Source: Holophagaceae bacterium (GTDB taxonomy: Bacteria > Acidobacteriota > Holophagae > Holophagales > Holophagaceae). Taken from it: 56,902 bases of DNA. The position numbers and the translations under genes are program-made. The notes beneath the pieces are model-generated. The model was not told the DNA's origin. It saw only the letters and a program-made list of their open reading frames with translations, and searched no databases. The stretch spans positions 1 through 56,902 of the forward strand of contig JANYBM010000080.1 of the NCBI GenBank assembly GCA_025361125.1. Reading direction: 5' to 3'. Shown here in pieces: positions 25,372-33,458 of the stretch (position 1 is its first letter; the number at the start of each line of letters is the position of its first letter).

Positions 25372-26151
25372 ATGTTCGATGCCCAGCGTGAAGCCTGTGT
25401 GGAGGCCGCCCGCGTGGGGGGTGAGGTTCTGCTGAAGCACTTCCGCAAGCTCCAACCGGGATCCATTCAAGAAAAAACGAAAAACGATTATGTGAGCATT
25501 GCCGACAAAGAAGCCGAAGCCGCCATCCGCACCGTTCTGGATTTCCGGTTTCCCCAATACGGATTCCAGGGCGAAGAGGGCGGCTCCTTCGGGGATGCGG
25601 AGCGGCGCTGGATCGTGGACCCCTTGGATGGCACCTTGAATTTCATCCAGGGCTTTCCCCACTGGTGCGTCTCCGTGGGCCTGTGGGATGGGGATGGCGG
25701 GGTCGTGGGATGTGTGCTGGACCCCCTTAAGGGCGATGAATTTATCGCCGTCCGCGGCATGGGCGCCACCTGGAACGGAACACCCATGCATGTTTCTGGG
25801 CAACCTGGCCTGGATGGCGCATTTCTCGCGGTCGGATTCGCATTCCAATTGGGTGACCGTTTCCCGATCTTCCTGGATGCCTTCCGAAACATCTTCCCCC
25901 GGGCCAAAGGCATGCGTCGCGCGGGTTCTGCCGCCCTGGACCTGGCCCACGTGGCGGCGGGCATTTTCGACGGTTATTTCGAGCTGGGATTGAAGCCCTG
26001 GGACCTGGCCGCGGGAGCCTTGCTGGTGCAGGAGGCGGGTGGCCGCATCAGCGATTGGCAGGGCGGCGAAACCTGGTTCGAAACGGGCGACATCGTGGCC
26101 GCGGCGCCAGGCGTGCATCCAGACCTATCGAGCGCGCTGAGCCTGAAGTAA
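25372..26151 (+). CDS. suhB: Inositol monophosphatase family protein
   Basis: 259 residues from ATG 25372, chosen because GGAGGA lies 8 nt upstream; an in-frame ATG at 25327 has no such site. Mg-dependent phosphatase of the FIG superfamily: E68-E69 in FQGEEGG, D83-P-L-D86-G-T in WIVDPLDGTLNF, and the distal GLKPWDLAAGALLVQEAGG. The substrate could be inositol-1-phosphate or a related sugar phosphate. The SuhB name is by family only. Confidence 0.9.
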   Translation: MFDAQREACVEAARVGGEVLLKHFRKLQPGSIQEKTKNDYVSIADKEAEAAIRTVLDFRFPQYGFQGEEGGSFGDAERRWIVDPLDGTLNFIQGFPHWCVSVGLWDGDGGVVGCVLDPLKGDEFIAVRGMGATWNGTPMHVSGQPGLDGAFLAVGFAFQLGDRFPIFLDAFRNIFPRAKGMRRAGSAALDLAHVAAGIFDGYFELGLKPWDLAAGALLVQEAGGRISDWQGGETWFETGDIVAAAPGVHPDLSSALSLK

Positions 26152-26210
26152 GTCGTGCGTCCGGAGCCCTCGGCCGGCTTGCGGGACCGGGGCCATGCGG
26201 GTACGCTCAT

Positions 26211-26234
26211 TATTGTATGGGATCCCAAATAATA
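26211..26234. promoter_or_regulatory. Imperfect palindrome over the marR start, possible operator
   Basis: A dyad centred on GGGATCCC (26219-26226) pairs 10 of 12 positions on each side over 24 bp and covers the start codon of the MarR gene at 26217. MarR dimers bind such short palindromes and often repress their own operon, so autoregulation of the MarR-CLC pair is plausible. Confidence 0.4.
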
Positions 26235-26729
26235 TCCTCCAGCACCGACCGCGACATGCGTGGGGTACTGGATGCGCTCCGCTGGATTGTCCGGGATCTG
26301 CGCGTGGCCTCCGCTTCCCCTGGTCTGCCATTGGGGCTCAGCGCCGCGCAGATGTTCGTGCTGCACGTGCTGCATAGCGAGCCGGGGCTTTCCCTCGGGG
26401 AGCTGGCCGATCGCACCGTGACGGACCAGAGTTCCGTGTCGGTGGTGGTCCGCAAGCTCCACGAGAAGAAACTGGTGGTGAAACGCCTTACGACAGAGGA
26501 CCGGCGGCGGATGGAGGTAAGCCTCAGCGCCAGCGGGCGACGGCTGGCCGAACGCACGCCAGCCCCCGTCCAGGAAGTCCTCATTGCGCGGCTCACTTCG
26601 CTCCTTCCCGAGGACCTGCGCCGATTGCGGCAGCTCCTGGAGCGGATCGCTCCACCGGAGGCCACTGCCCCACCAATGTTCTTCGACGACCAGCCACAGC
26701 CCGCAGGAATCGATCACCTCCATGACTGA
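26217..26729 (+). CDS. MarR-family transcriptional regulator
   Basis: 170 residues from ATG 26217 (MGSQIISSSTDRDM). Winged-helix core at ~40-135: LGLSAAQMFVLHVLHSEPGLSLGELADRTVTDQSSVSVVV..L..K.LV, then the wing with TTEDRRRMEVSLSASG. The reading frame stays open further upstream but overlaps the phosphatase gene, so the short form is preferred. No clear Shine-Dalgarno. Its last 8 bases overlap the start of the CLC gene, so the two form one operon; it probably controls the channel in response to a small ligand or redox signal. Confidence 0.88.
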   Translation: MGSQIISSSTDRDMRGVLDALRWIVRDLRVASASPGLPLGLSAAQMFVLHVLHSEPGLSLGELADRTVTDQSSVSVVVRKLHEKKLVVKRLTTEDRRRMEVSLSASGRRLAERTPAPVQEVLIARLTSLLPEDLRRLRQLLERIAPPEATAPPMFFDDQPQPAGIDHLHD

Positions 26730-28533
26730 ACCTGATCCGATTCTGAATCTGCCAGGTGACGGCATTCCCGTCGCTCCAAGCCTGGAGGGAGCCCTGGAAA
26801 ATGCCCGCATTCCCAGTGTTGGGGCAGTCATCGATGGAAGGGTGGCGTTCATCAGTTTGCTGGCCATGGGCCTGGGCCTGCTGGTCGGATTCATCGCCGA
26901 ATTCCTCATCCGCCTCATCGGGCTCGTGACGAACCTGGCCTTCCACCACCGGATCTCCATGGAATTCGCCTCGCCGGCGGGCCACCATCTGGGGCTTTGG
27001 GTGATTCTTGTTCCCGTGCTTGGAGGCCTGCTCGTGGGGTTCATGGCGCGCTTCGGCTCCACCGCCATCCGTGGCCACGGCATTCCCGAGGCCATGGAAC
27101 AGGTGCTCTTGAATCAGAGCCGAATCCCGGCGCGCATCACGATCCTCAAACCGCTTTCCGCAGCCATCGCCATCGGCACCGGCGGGCCCTTCGGTGCAGA
27201 AGGACCCATCATCGCCACCGGTGGCGCGCTGGGTTCGCTGGTGGGCCAGTTCATCCCCACCCATGCGCTCGAACGGAAAACGTTGTTGGCCGCTGGCGCC
27301 GCCGCTGGCATGGCCGCCACCTTCGGCTCTCCGGTTAGCGCGGTGCTGCTGGCGGTGGAACTGTTGCTCTTTGAAATGCGACCACGTTCCATCATCCCTG
27401 TCACCTTGGCAGCGGTGGTGGCCACGGGCGTGCGGTTTTCACTGGTCGGCATCAAGCCCATCTTCCCCATGGCCACCCTCGCCACCCCGAATGGAACCAC
27501 GCTCGGCATGTACATCCTGGTGGGCGCTCTGGTGGGGGTCGCCTCGGTCTACGTCACGAAGGCCGTTTATTGGATCGAGGACGCCTTCGAGCACCTGCCG
27601 GTGCATTGGATGTGGTGGCCCGCCATCGGCGGACTCGCGGTGGGCGCCATCGGCTATTTCGTCCCCCGCACGCTTGGCGTGGGCTACGACAACATCCAAT
27701 CCATCTTGTCGGCGGATCTCATTGGGACAACGCTGTTGGTGCTGTGCCTGGCGAAATTCATCTCCTGGTCGATCGCCCTGGGCAGCGGAACTTCCGGCGG
27801 CACGCTGGCGCCCTTGTTCACCATCGGCGGCGCGCTCGGCGCCCTTATTGGCGGCATTCTGATGAAGCTCCTGCCCCACGCGGGCATCGACCCGCGCATG
27901 TGCGCCCTGGTGGGCATGGCGGCGATCTTCGCCGGGGCTTCCCGCGCCATGCTTGCCTCGGCGGTGTTCGCCTTCGAGATCACACTGCAACCCATCGGCC
28001 TGATGCCGCTCCTCGGAGGCTGCGCGGCGGCCTACATGATCTCGGCGCTCATGATGCGGCACAGCATCATGACTGAGAAACTGGCCCGGCGGGGCGTTCG
28101 GGTCCCAGCGGAATACACCGCTGATCATCTAGACCAGTTGCTGGTGAAGGACTTCGCCTCGCGGAACGTGGCCTTTTTCCAGGCAGGGACAACACTCGCA
28201 GAAGCCCGGAGCTGGCTCTCCTCCCAGGCGAACGGCGTCACCCACCAGGGCTTCCCCGTCGTCGACCTGGAAGGACGCGCCATTGGCATGGTCATGGCAC
28301 GCGAGTTGACCCGTTCAGGTAAGCCGGATTCTACGCTTGTCTCTGACCTGATCCTGCGGCCTTTGGCGGTGGCCTTCGAGGGCACTTCCCTCCGGGAGGC
28401 GGCGGACCACATGATCCGTGAAGGGGTGGGGCGGCTGCCGATGGTGGATGAGAACCGACGGCTGCTTGGAATCCTCACCCGCAGCAATCTGCTGGAGGCA
28501 CACACCGCACGGTTGGAGTCCGTGGGCGGCTGA
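26722..28533 (+). CDS. CLC-family chloride channel/transporter with C-terminal CBS pair
   Basis: 603 residues from ATG 26722, which overlaps the marR stop. Ten or more membrane segments form the CLC fold. The gating Glu is in FGAEGPIIATGG (~159) and the anion filter is GSGTSGGTLAP (~354). In the segment FGSPVSAVLLAVELLLFEM the position of the internal proton Glu of EcClC appears to be Leu, so proton coupling may be absent or altered (inferred from a hand alignment). Residues ~467-603 hold two CBS domains that usually bind adenine nucleotides. Confidence 0.9.
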   Translation: MTEPDPILNLPGDGIPVAPSLEGALENARIPSVGAVIDGRVAFISLLAMGLGLLVGFIAEFLIRLIGLVTNLAFHHRISMEFASPAGHHLGLWVILVPVLGGLLVGFMARFGSTAIRGHGIPEAMEQVLLNQSRIPARITILKPLSAAIAIGTGGPFGAEGPIIATGGALGSLVGQFIPTHALERKTLLAAGAAAGMAATFGSPVSAVLLAVELLLFEMRPRSIIPVTLAAVVATGVRFSLVGIKPIFPMATLATPNGTTLGMYILVGALVGVASVYVTKAVYWIEDAFEHLPVHWMWWPAIGGLAVGAIGYFVPRTLGVGYDNIQSILSADLIGTTLLVLCLAKFISWSIALGSGTSGGTLAPLFTIGGALGALIGGILMKLLPHAGIDPRMCALVGMAAIFAGASRAMLASAVFAFEITLQPIGLMPLLGGCAAAYMISALMMRHSIMTEKLARRGVRVPAEYTADHLDQLLVKDFASRNVAFFQAGTTLAEARSWLSSQANGVTHQGFPVVDLEGRAIGMVMARELTRSGKPDSTLVSDLILRPLAVAFEGTSLREAADHMIREGVGRLPMVDENRRLLGILTRSNLLEAHTARLESVGG

Positions 28534-28622
28534 ATGGCGAATGCGGGGGTGACCCCGGCCACCTGATGCCCCACCATGACTATTTGGTTGATTGTTTGGT
28601 TGGTGATTGTCCCGAGGCCTTC

Positions 28623-30548
28623 ATGCGCGTTTTACTACTCCTGCTCGTAGGAATGTCCCAGGCTCTGGCGGCCCAGGCTCTGGCGCCACAATCAACACCT
28701 CCGCCCAAGCCCGCCGCGATCGACAAGGTGGGAAGCGCCAAGGCCACCAGGGGCGCGGACAGCCTGGACACCCACTCTTATGCGGACCCATCCTCCGTCC
28801 TCTCGACGCATATCGCCTTGGACTTGAGGGCCGATTTCGACCAGAAAAGCCTTGAGGGCAGCGCTGTGTTGAGCCTTCATGTGCTTGACCCCTTGGCGGG
28901 TTCGGTGGCCTTGGATACGCGCGATCTGGAGATCATGAAGACTGAAGTTTCGAGCGACGGAAAACATTGGCAAGCCGTGGGCCATGAACTCGCTGCCAGG
29001 GATCCGATCCTGGGCTCCAAACTCACGGTTGCCCTTCGCAAGGGTGCCCGGTTCCTTCGAGTGGCCTATCGCACCAGTCCTGGAGCCTCGGGCCTTCAAT
29101 GGCTGACGCCGGAGCAAACCGCGGGCAAGAAACTGCCCTTCATGTTCAGCCAAAGCCAGGCCATCAACGCCCGCTCCTGGGTGCCTTGTCAGGATTCTCC
29201 ACGCATCCGCATCACTTATTCCGCCGTGATCCATACATCCGATAATCTTCGCGCGGTCATGAGCGCCGTGAATGATCCCAAGGCGAAGCGGACGGGAACC
29301 TATCACTTCGCCATGCCCAATCCCATTCCCAGCTACTTGATGGCCATCGCCATCGGCGATCTGGATTTCCAAGCGCTCGGGAAACGCACCGGCGTGTATG
29401 CGGAGCCCTCGGTTCTTTCTAAGGCCGCAAAAGAATTGGAAGACACCGAGCAGATGGTGGCAGCTACCGAAAAACTCTACGGGCCTTACGCCTGGGGCCG
29501 CTACGACATCCTGATGCTGCCGCCCTCCTTCCCTTATGGGGGCATGGAGAATCCGCGCCTGACCTTCGCCACACCCACCATCCTGGCCGGTGACAAAAGC
29601 CTGGTGTCCCTCATCGCCCACGAGCTGGCCCACAGCTGGAGCGGCAATCTGGTGACCAACGCCACCTGGAATGATGTCTGGTTGAACGAAGGCTTCACCA
29701 CCTACGTGGAGCGCCGCATCGTGGAAGCCGTCTATGGGCGACGCCAGGCGGAAATGGAAGCAATGCTGGGCCGTCAGACTTTGCAACACCTGGTGGACAC
29801 ACTGCCCAGGGGCGACACAGCCCTTTGGTTTTCCATGAAGGGTCGGGATCCCGATGAGGACACCAGCGAAATTGCGTATGAAAAAGGTGCATTATTTCTT
29901 CGTACGCTTGAAGAGGCCTACGGACGAAAGCCATTCGACGCCTTCTTGCGGAGCTACTTCCATCGCCATGCCTTTCAGACCGTTACCACCTCCAATTTCC
30001 TGGACTACTTCCACAAATATTTCAGTGAGAATTTTCCCAAGACGAAGGAATTGGTGCCGATCCACGAATGGATTTATTCGCCTGGTATTCCAAAAGGAGC
30101 CGCTGTCCCGCAGAGCGATGCCTTCACATTGGTGGAATCCAAGATGAAGCCCTGGTTGGCTGGAATAGCCGCGGCTTCATCCATTGAGGTCAAGCATTGG
30201 TCTACCCAGGAGTGGCAGCATTTCCTCCAGAAGTTGCCGGAGGGACTCAACCTCATGCAAATGAAAGAACTGGATACGGCCTTTCATTTCACCAACGTGG
30301 GCAACGCTGAAATCGCCTTCCTTTGGCTGCAACTCTCCATCCGGCACGGCTACGCTCCCGCCAGCGAGAGGCTCCAAGCCTATCTCCTTGGCATCGGGCG
30401 GCGGAAGCTCATTCTGCCGCTCTATTCAGAATTGGGGAAGACGCCAGTCGGCAAGGCCCGCGCGCTGGAAATCTACAGGCAAGCCCGCTCTGGTTATCAC
30501 CCGATTACGCAAAACTCCATTGATCAACTGCTGGGGATGAAACCTTGA
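28623..30548 (+). CDS. M1-family metallo-aminopeptidase (leukotriene A4 hydrolase-like)
   Basis: 641 residues from ATG 28623, with GAGG upstream and a signal peptide MRVLLLLLVGMSQALAAQ; an earlier in-frame ATG (28566) lies before this. The zinc site is HELAHSW (~333) with the third ligand in WLNEGFTTYVERR; the substrate anchor GGMENPRLTF (~306) is intact. The C-terminal ~190 residues match the helical LTA4H-type domain (ELVPIHEWIYSPGIP). It removes N-terminal residues from peptides in the periplasm or outside the cell. Followed 13 bp later by the HhH gene. Confidence 0.93.
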   Translation: MRVLLLLLVGMSQALAAQALAPQSTPPPKPAAIDKVGSAKATRGADSLDTHSYADPSSVLSTHIALDLRADFDQKSLEGSAVLSLHVLDPLAGSVALDTRDLEIMKTEVSSDGKHWQAVGHELAARDPILGSKLTVALRKGARFLRVAYRTSPGASGLQWLTPEQTAGKKLPFMFSQSQAINARSWVPCQDSPRIRITYSAVIHTSDNLRAVMSAVNDPKAKRTGTYHFAMPNPIPSYLMAIAIGDLDFQALGKRTGVYAEPSVLSKAAKELEDTEQMVAATEKLYGPYAWGRYDILMLPPSFPYGGMENPRLTFATPTILAGDKSLVSLIAHELAHSWSGNLVTNATWNDVWLNEGFTTYVERRIVEAVYGRRQAEMEAMLGRQTLQHLVDTLPRGDTALWFSMKGRDPDEDTSEIAYEKGALFLRTLEEAYGRKPFDAFLRSYFHRHAFQTVTTSNFLDYFHKYFSENFPKTKELVPIHEWIYSPGIPKGAAVPQSDAFTLVESKMKPWLAGIAAASSIEVKHWSTQEWQHFLQKLPEGLNLMQMKELDTAFHFTNVGNAEIAFLWLQLSIRHGYAPASERLQAYLLGIGRRKLILPLYSELGKTPVGKARALEIYRQARSGYHPITQNSIDQLLGMKP

Positions 30549-30561
30549 ATTCGGATTTCAC

Positions 30562-31287
30562 ATGCTGCATTGGCTGAAAAATAAGCTCAAGCCCTCACGA
30601 AGGGAGAATGACAGTTCAGAGCCGGTGGAACCCTTCGTGATCTCCAGCGCACCTGGGTACCAGGTGCATTTCATGGCGGGGGGAACCGTGTCTGCACGTC
30701 CGCCAGGAAGGCGATTCCACGCGAAATTGTATCTCTGGACACCCCTTTTGGTGCTCCAATCCCATGGTCGCTTGATGGCAACGGACGCAGGCGCCACCCC
30801 AGATGAAACCCCGTCTGAATATGGAACCTGGGTGCAAGAACCCATAGCTCCCACCGGATGGGAGGCAGCCGAACTGGAACAGGACAGTGATGTGGGTCCG
30901 GTGAAACCATCCGTGATCCTACCTTTCCTGAAAGTCTTTCGCGGCATCGCCGAGAGTGATCTGGGGCCCCGGGAACAAGCCCGGAAATTCAATCGCATGC
31001 ACCTTCTGAATCCTGCCTGGAAATCTTTCGTGGAAACGCTCAGGCGCCCAAGTGAGTTCCATCCCGAAGGCGCGCCGGACCTAGCCTCCGTTTGGTTCTG
31101 TCCGCACTTGGAAGCCAACCTGAAAGGCGTTGGTTCTAAACTCGCCGCCGCCCTTTATCAAGCGGGGTTCCTGACGCCAACACACGTTCGTGCAGCCAAG
31201 GATGCCGAGCTGTTGGAAGTTCCCGGAATCAACAAAGCCACGCTGAAGCGAATAAGGCAGTACAAAGGCGAACCCAAAAGTAAATGA
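30562..31287 (+). CDS. Helix-hairpin-helix domain protein of unknown function
   Basis: 241 residues. Residues ~185-235 hold tandem HhH units (LKGVGSKLAAALYQAGFLT and LLEVPGINKATLKRIRQYKG) that normally bind DNA backbone non-specifically. Residues ~20-180 match no family I know; they include FHAKLYLWTPLLVLQSHGR and an acidic stretch. No signal peptide. It begins 13 bp after the M1 peptidase gene, so the two may be cotranscribed, but no functional link is evident. Confidence 0.75.
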   Translation: MLHWLKNKLKPSRRENDSSEPVEPFVISSAPGYQVHFMAGGTVSARPPGRRFHAKLYLWTPLLVLQSHGRLMATDAGATPDETPSEYGTWVQEPIAPTGWEAAELEQDSDVGPVKPSVILPFLKVFRGIAESDLGPREQARKFNRMHLLNPAWKSFVETLRRPSEFHPEGAPDLASVWFCPHLEANLKGVGSKLAAALYQAGFLTPTHVRAAKDAELLEVPGINKATLKRIRQYKGEPKSK

Positions 31288-31393
31288 ACGGCGCGAAGGT
31301 CACGAAGCAAGCGAAGATTCTGAAGAAATGTTTTCGTGATCTTCTTCGCCTCCGCCATCTTTACGGAGTGTTTTTCCCTTTTCGGAAAGCTAG

Positions 31394-33406
31394 TTACCAC
31401 ACGCTCTTGACCGCGGCATCAGGGAGTTTAAGGCCTTCTTTGCAGTCGAAAGCTTTGTAGAATTCCGGAAAGTCCATGACTGGGCCAATGACACGGTACC
31501 GGATGGGGCAATGCACATCGGAAGTCACCTGCAGGCGCAAGCTTTCAGGTCGCACGTTGGTGCGCCAGCCTTGAGCGAAGGCCAGGAAGAAACGCTGGTC
31601 TGGGGTCAATCCTTCCACAGTTTTCAATGTCTTGTTTTTGGACGCTAACTTGTAGGCGACATAGGAAATTTTGAGGCCACCCACATCGGCGATGTTTTCT
31701 CCCAGACTCTGCGAGCCATTGACATGCAGGCCTGGCAGAGGTTCGTAGGCATCGTATTGTTTCACCACCAGATCGGCGCGTTCTTTAAAGGCGGCAACAT
31801 CGCTGGGAGCCCACCAGTCTTTCAAATTCCCGCGCTCATCATACTGGCGGCCCTGATCATCAAAGCCGTGGGTCAATTCATGGCCGATGGTGGAGGCCAG
31901 CGCGCCGTAATTCACGGCGTCGTCGGCCTTCTCATCAAAAAACGGTGGCTGCAGGATGCCTGCGGGGAAGGCCATCTCGTTCAGGCTGGGATTGTAATAA
32001 GCATTGTTGGTCTGGGGTGTCATGCCCCATTCCGCGCGATCCACAGGCTTGCCAAGCTTGGCCATGCGGCGCTGGAACTCAAAAGCCCGCGCGGCTAAAA
32101 CGTTCAACACATGGGGCTGACGCTTGATTTCGAGTTTCGAGTAATCCCGCCAGGCATCTGGATAGCCCACCTTGGCACCCATGGTGTCGAGTTTGTGAAA
32201 GGCAGCCTGCTTGGTTTCCTCGCTCATCCACGGGGAATTCTGGATGCTCAGCCGCATGGCTTCTTTGTGAAATTTCACCATCTCCAGCGCGCGTGCTTTG
32301 GCGGCTGGGGAGAAAGCTCGCTTCACGTAAAGCTGGCCCAGGTCCTCGCCGATGGCTTGGTCGGTGGATTGCAGGACTCGCTTCCAGCGAGGCAGCATTT
32401 CCTTCCGGCCGGAAAGCGTCGCGCCATAGAAGGCGAAGTTTTGTTCTTCAAATGCATGGTTCAATTCCGCCGCGGTGGCGTTCAACAGGTTCCAACGCAG
32501 ATAGGACTTCCAATCGGCGAGAGATCCTTCCTGTGTGAGCTTGGAGAAGGCTTTCAGGAATTCCGGCTGGCCCACTAAAACATCCGTTTGTGAATCAAGC
32601 AGTGCGATGCCCTTGAAGTATGCGGGCCAGTTGAATTCCTTGGCGAGGTCCGCCAGTGCCAGGCGTTTCATTTTGTGATAGTTAGCGATTGGGTCCCGCA
32701 GATCCATCAGTCTCTTCGAGGCTTCCGCAAGCCGTGTCTCCAGGGCCAGGACTTTACCCGCAGCCTCTTTTGCAGAGGCTGGAGCATCCCCGGCCAGTTC
32801 AAATATCCGGGTGATGTGCGCCACGTATTTTTCTCGCAAAAGCTTCGAAGCATCATCCGTCCGCAAGTAGTACTCGCGTTCGGGCAAGCCTAGGTGGGCC
32901 TGGTTGAGCTGCGCGATTTCCGTGCTGCTGTCTTTGTCATCCGCCGCCACAAAAAACGTAAAGCCCCCATTGAGGCCGTGGCTATGCAACCAGGCCAACA
33001 TTTGAGCGAGGCCCGCAGGATCATTCATCGCGCTGATGCGAGTCAAGGCGTCGGCCAAGGGTGCGATCCCCGCTTTTTCGATGGCAGCTTCATCCATGCC
33101 CGAAGCGTAAAAGTCGCCGATGCGCTGGATGATGGTCCCCTTCGGTGCTTTCGTCTGTTTCGCCGAACTTTCGAGAATGTCCCTCAGGATGACCCAGTTG
33201 CGGTCATCAATTTCCTGATTTACGCCATAGGCCGCGTAAGCGCCAGGAATCGGGACTTTGTCGTAGCCTCCATTGGCAAACCCATAGAAATCCACGCATG
33301 GGACCGCGGTGCGATTCAAATAGGCGGTGTCAACGCCAAGCACAGGTCTGGGAGCCTCGGCCGCAAGGACCATGGCTGCGGTTGAAAGCAGGAGAAAACG
33401 TAGGTG
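31394..33406 (-). CDS. M13-family zinc metallopeptidase (neprilysin-like), copy 1
   Basis: 670 residues from ATG 33406, which gives the signal peptide MHLRFLLLSTAAMVLAAEA and leaves a 52-bp gap to the upstream paralogue. Zinc motif HELTHGFDD (~507), third ligand in LGENIADVGGL, and substrate-binding NAYYNPSLNEM. C-terminal WRTNVRPESLRLQV and DVHCPIRYRVIGPVMD are typical of M13. It cuts small peptides outside the cytoplasm. Second of two tandem copies. Confidence 0.94.
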   Translation of the reverse strand, partial: HLRFLLLSTAAMVLAAEAPRPVLGVDTAYLNRTAVPCVDFYGFANGGYDKVPIPGAYAAYGVNQEIDDRNWVILRDILESSAKQTKAPKGTIIQRIGDFYASGMDEAAIEKAGIAPLADALTRISAMNDPAGLAQMLAWLHSHGLNGGFTFFVAADDKDSSTEIAQLNQAHLGLPEREYYLRTDDASKLLREKYVAHITRIFELAGDAPASAKEAAGKVLALETRLAEASKRLMDLRDPIANYHKMKRLALADLAKEFNWPAYFKGIALLDSQTDVLVGQPEFLKAFSKLTQEGSLADWKSYLRWNLLNATAAELNHAFEEQNFAFYGATLSGRKEMLPRWKRVLQSTDQAIGEDLGQLYVKRAFSPAAKARALEMVKFHKEAMRLSIQNSPWMSEETKQAAFHKLDTMGAKVGYPDAWRDYSKLEIKRQPHVLNVLAARAFEFQRRMAKLGKPVDRAEWGMTPQTNNAYYNPSLNEMAFPAGILQPPFFDEKADDAVNYGALASTIGHELTHGFDDQGRQYDERGNLKDWWAPSDVAAFKERADLVVKQYDAYEPLPGLHVNGSQSLGENIADVGGLKISYVAYKLASKNKTLKTVEGLTPDQRFFLAFAQGWRTNVRPESLRLQVTSDVHCPIRYRVIGPVMDFPEFYKAFDCKEGLKLPDAAVKSVW

Positions 33407-33458
33407 CATGGATGTCTCAGATGAAATGGCCTGCTCATGGGCCATGGATGGAAGAGGG

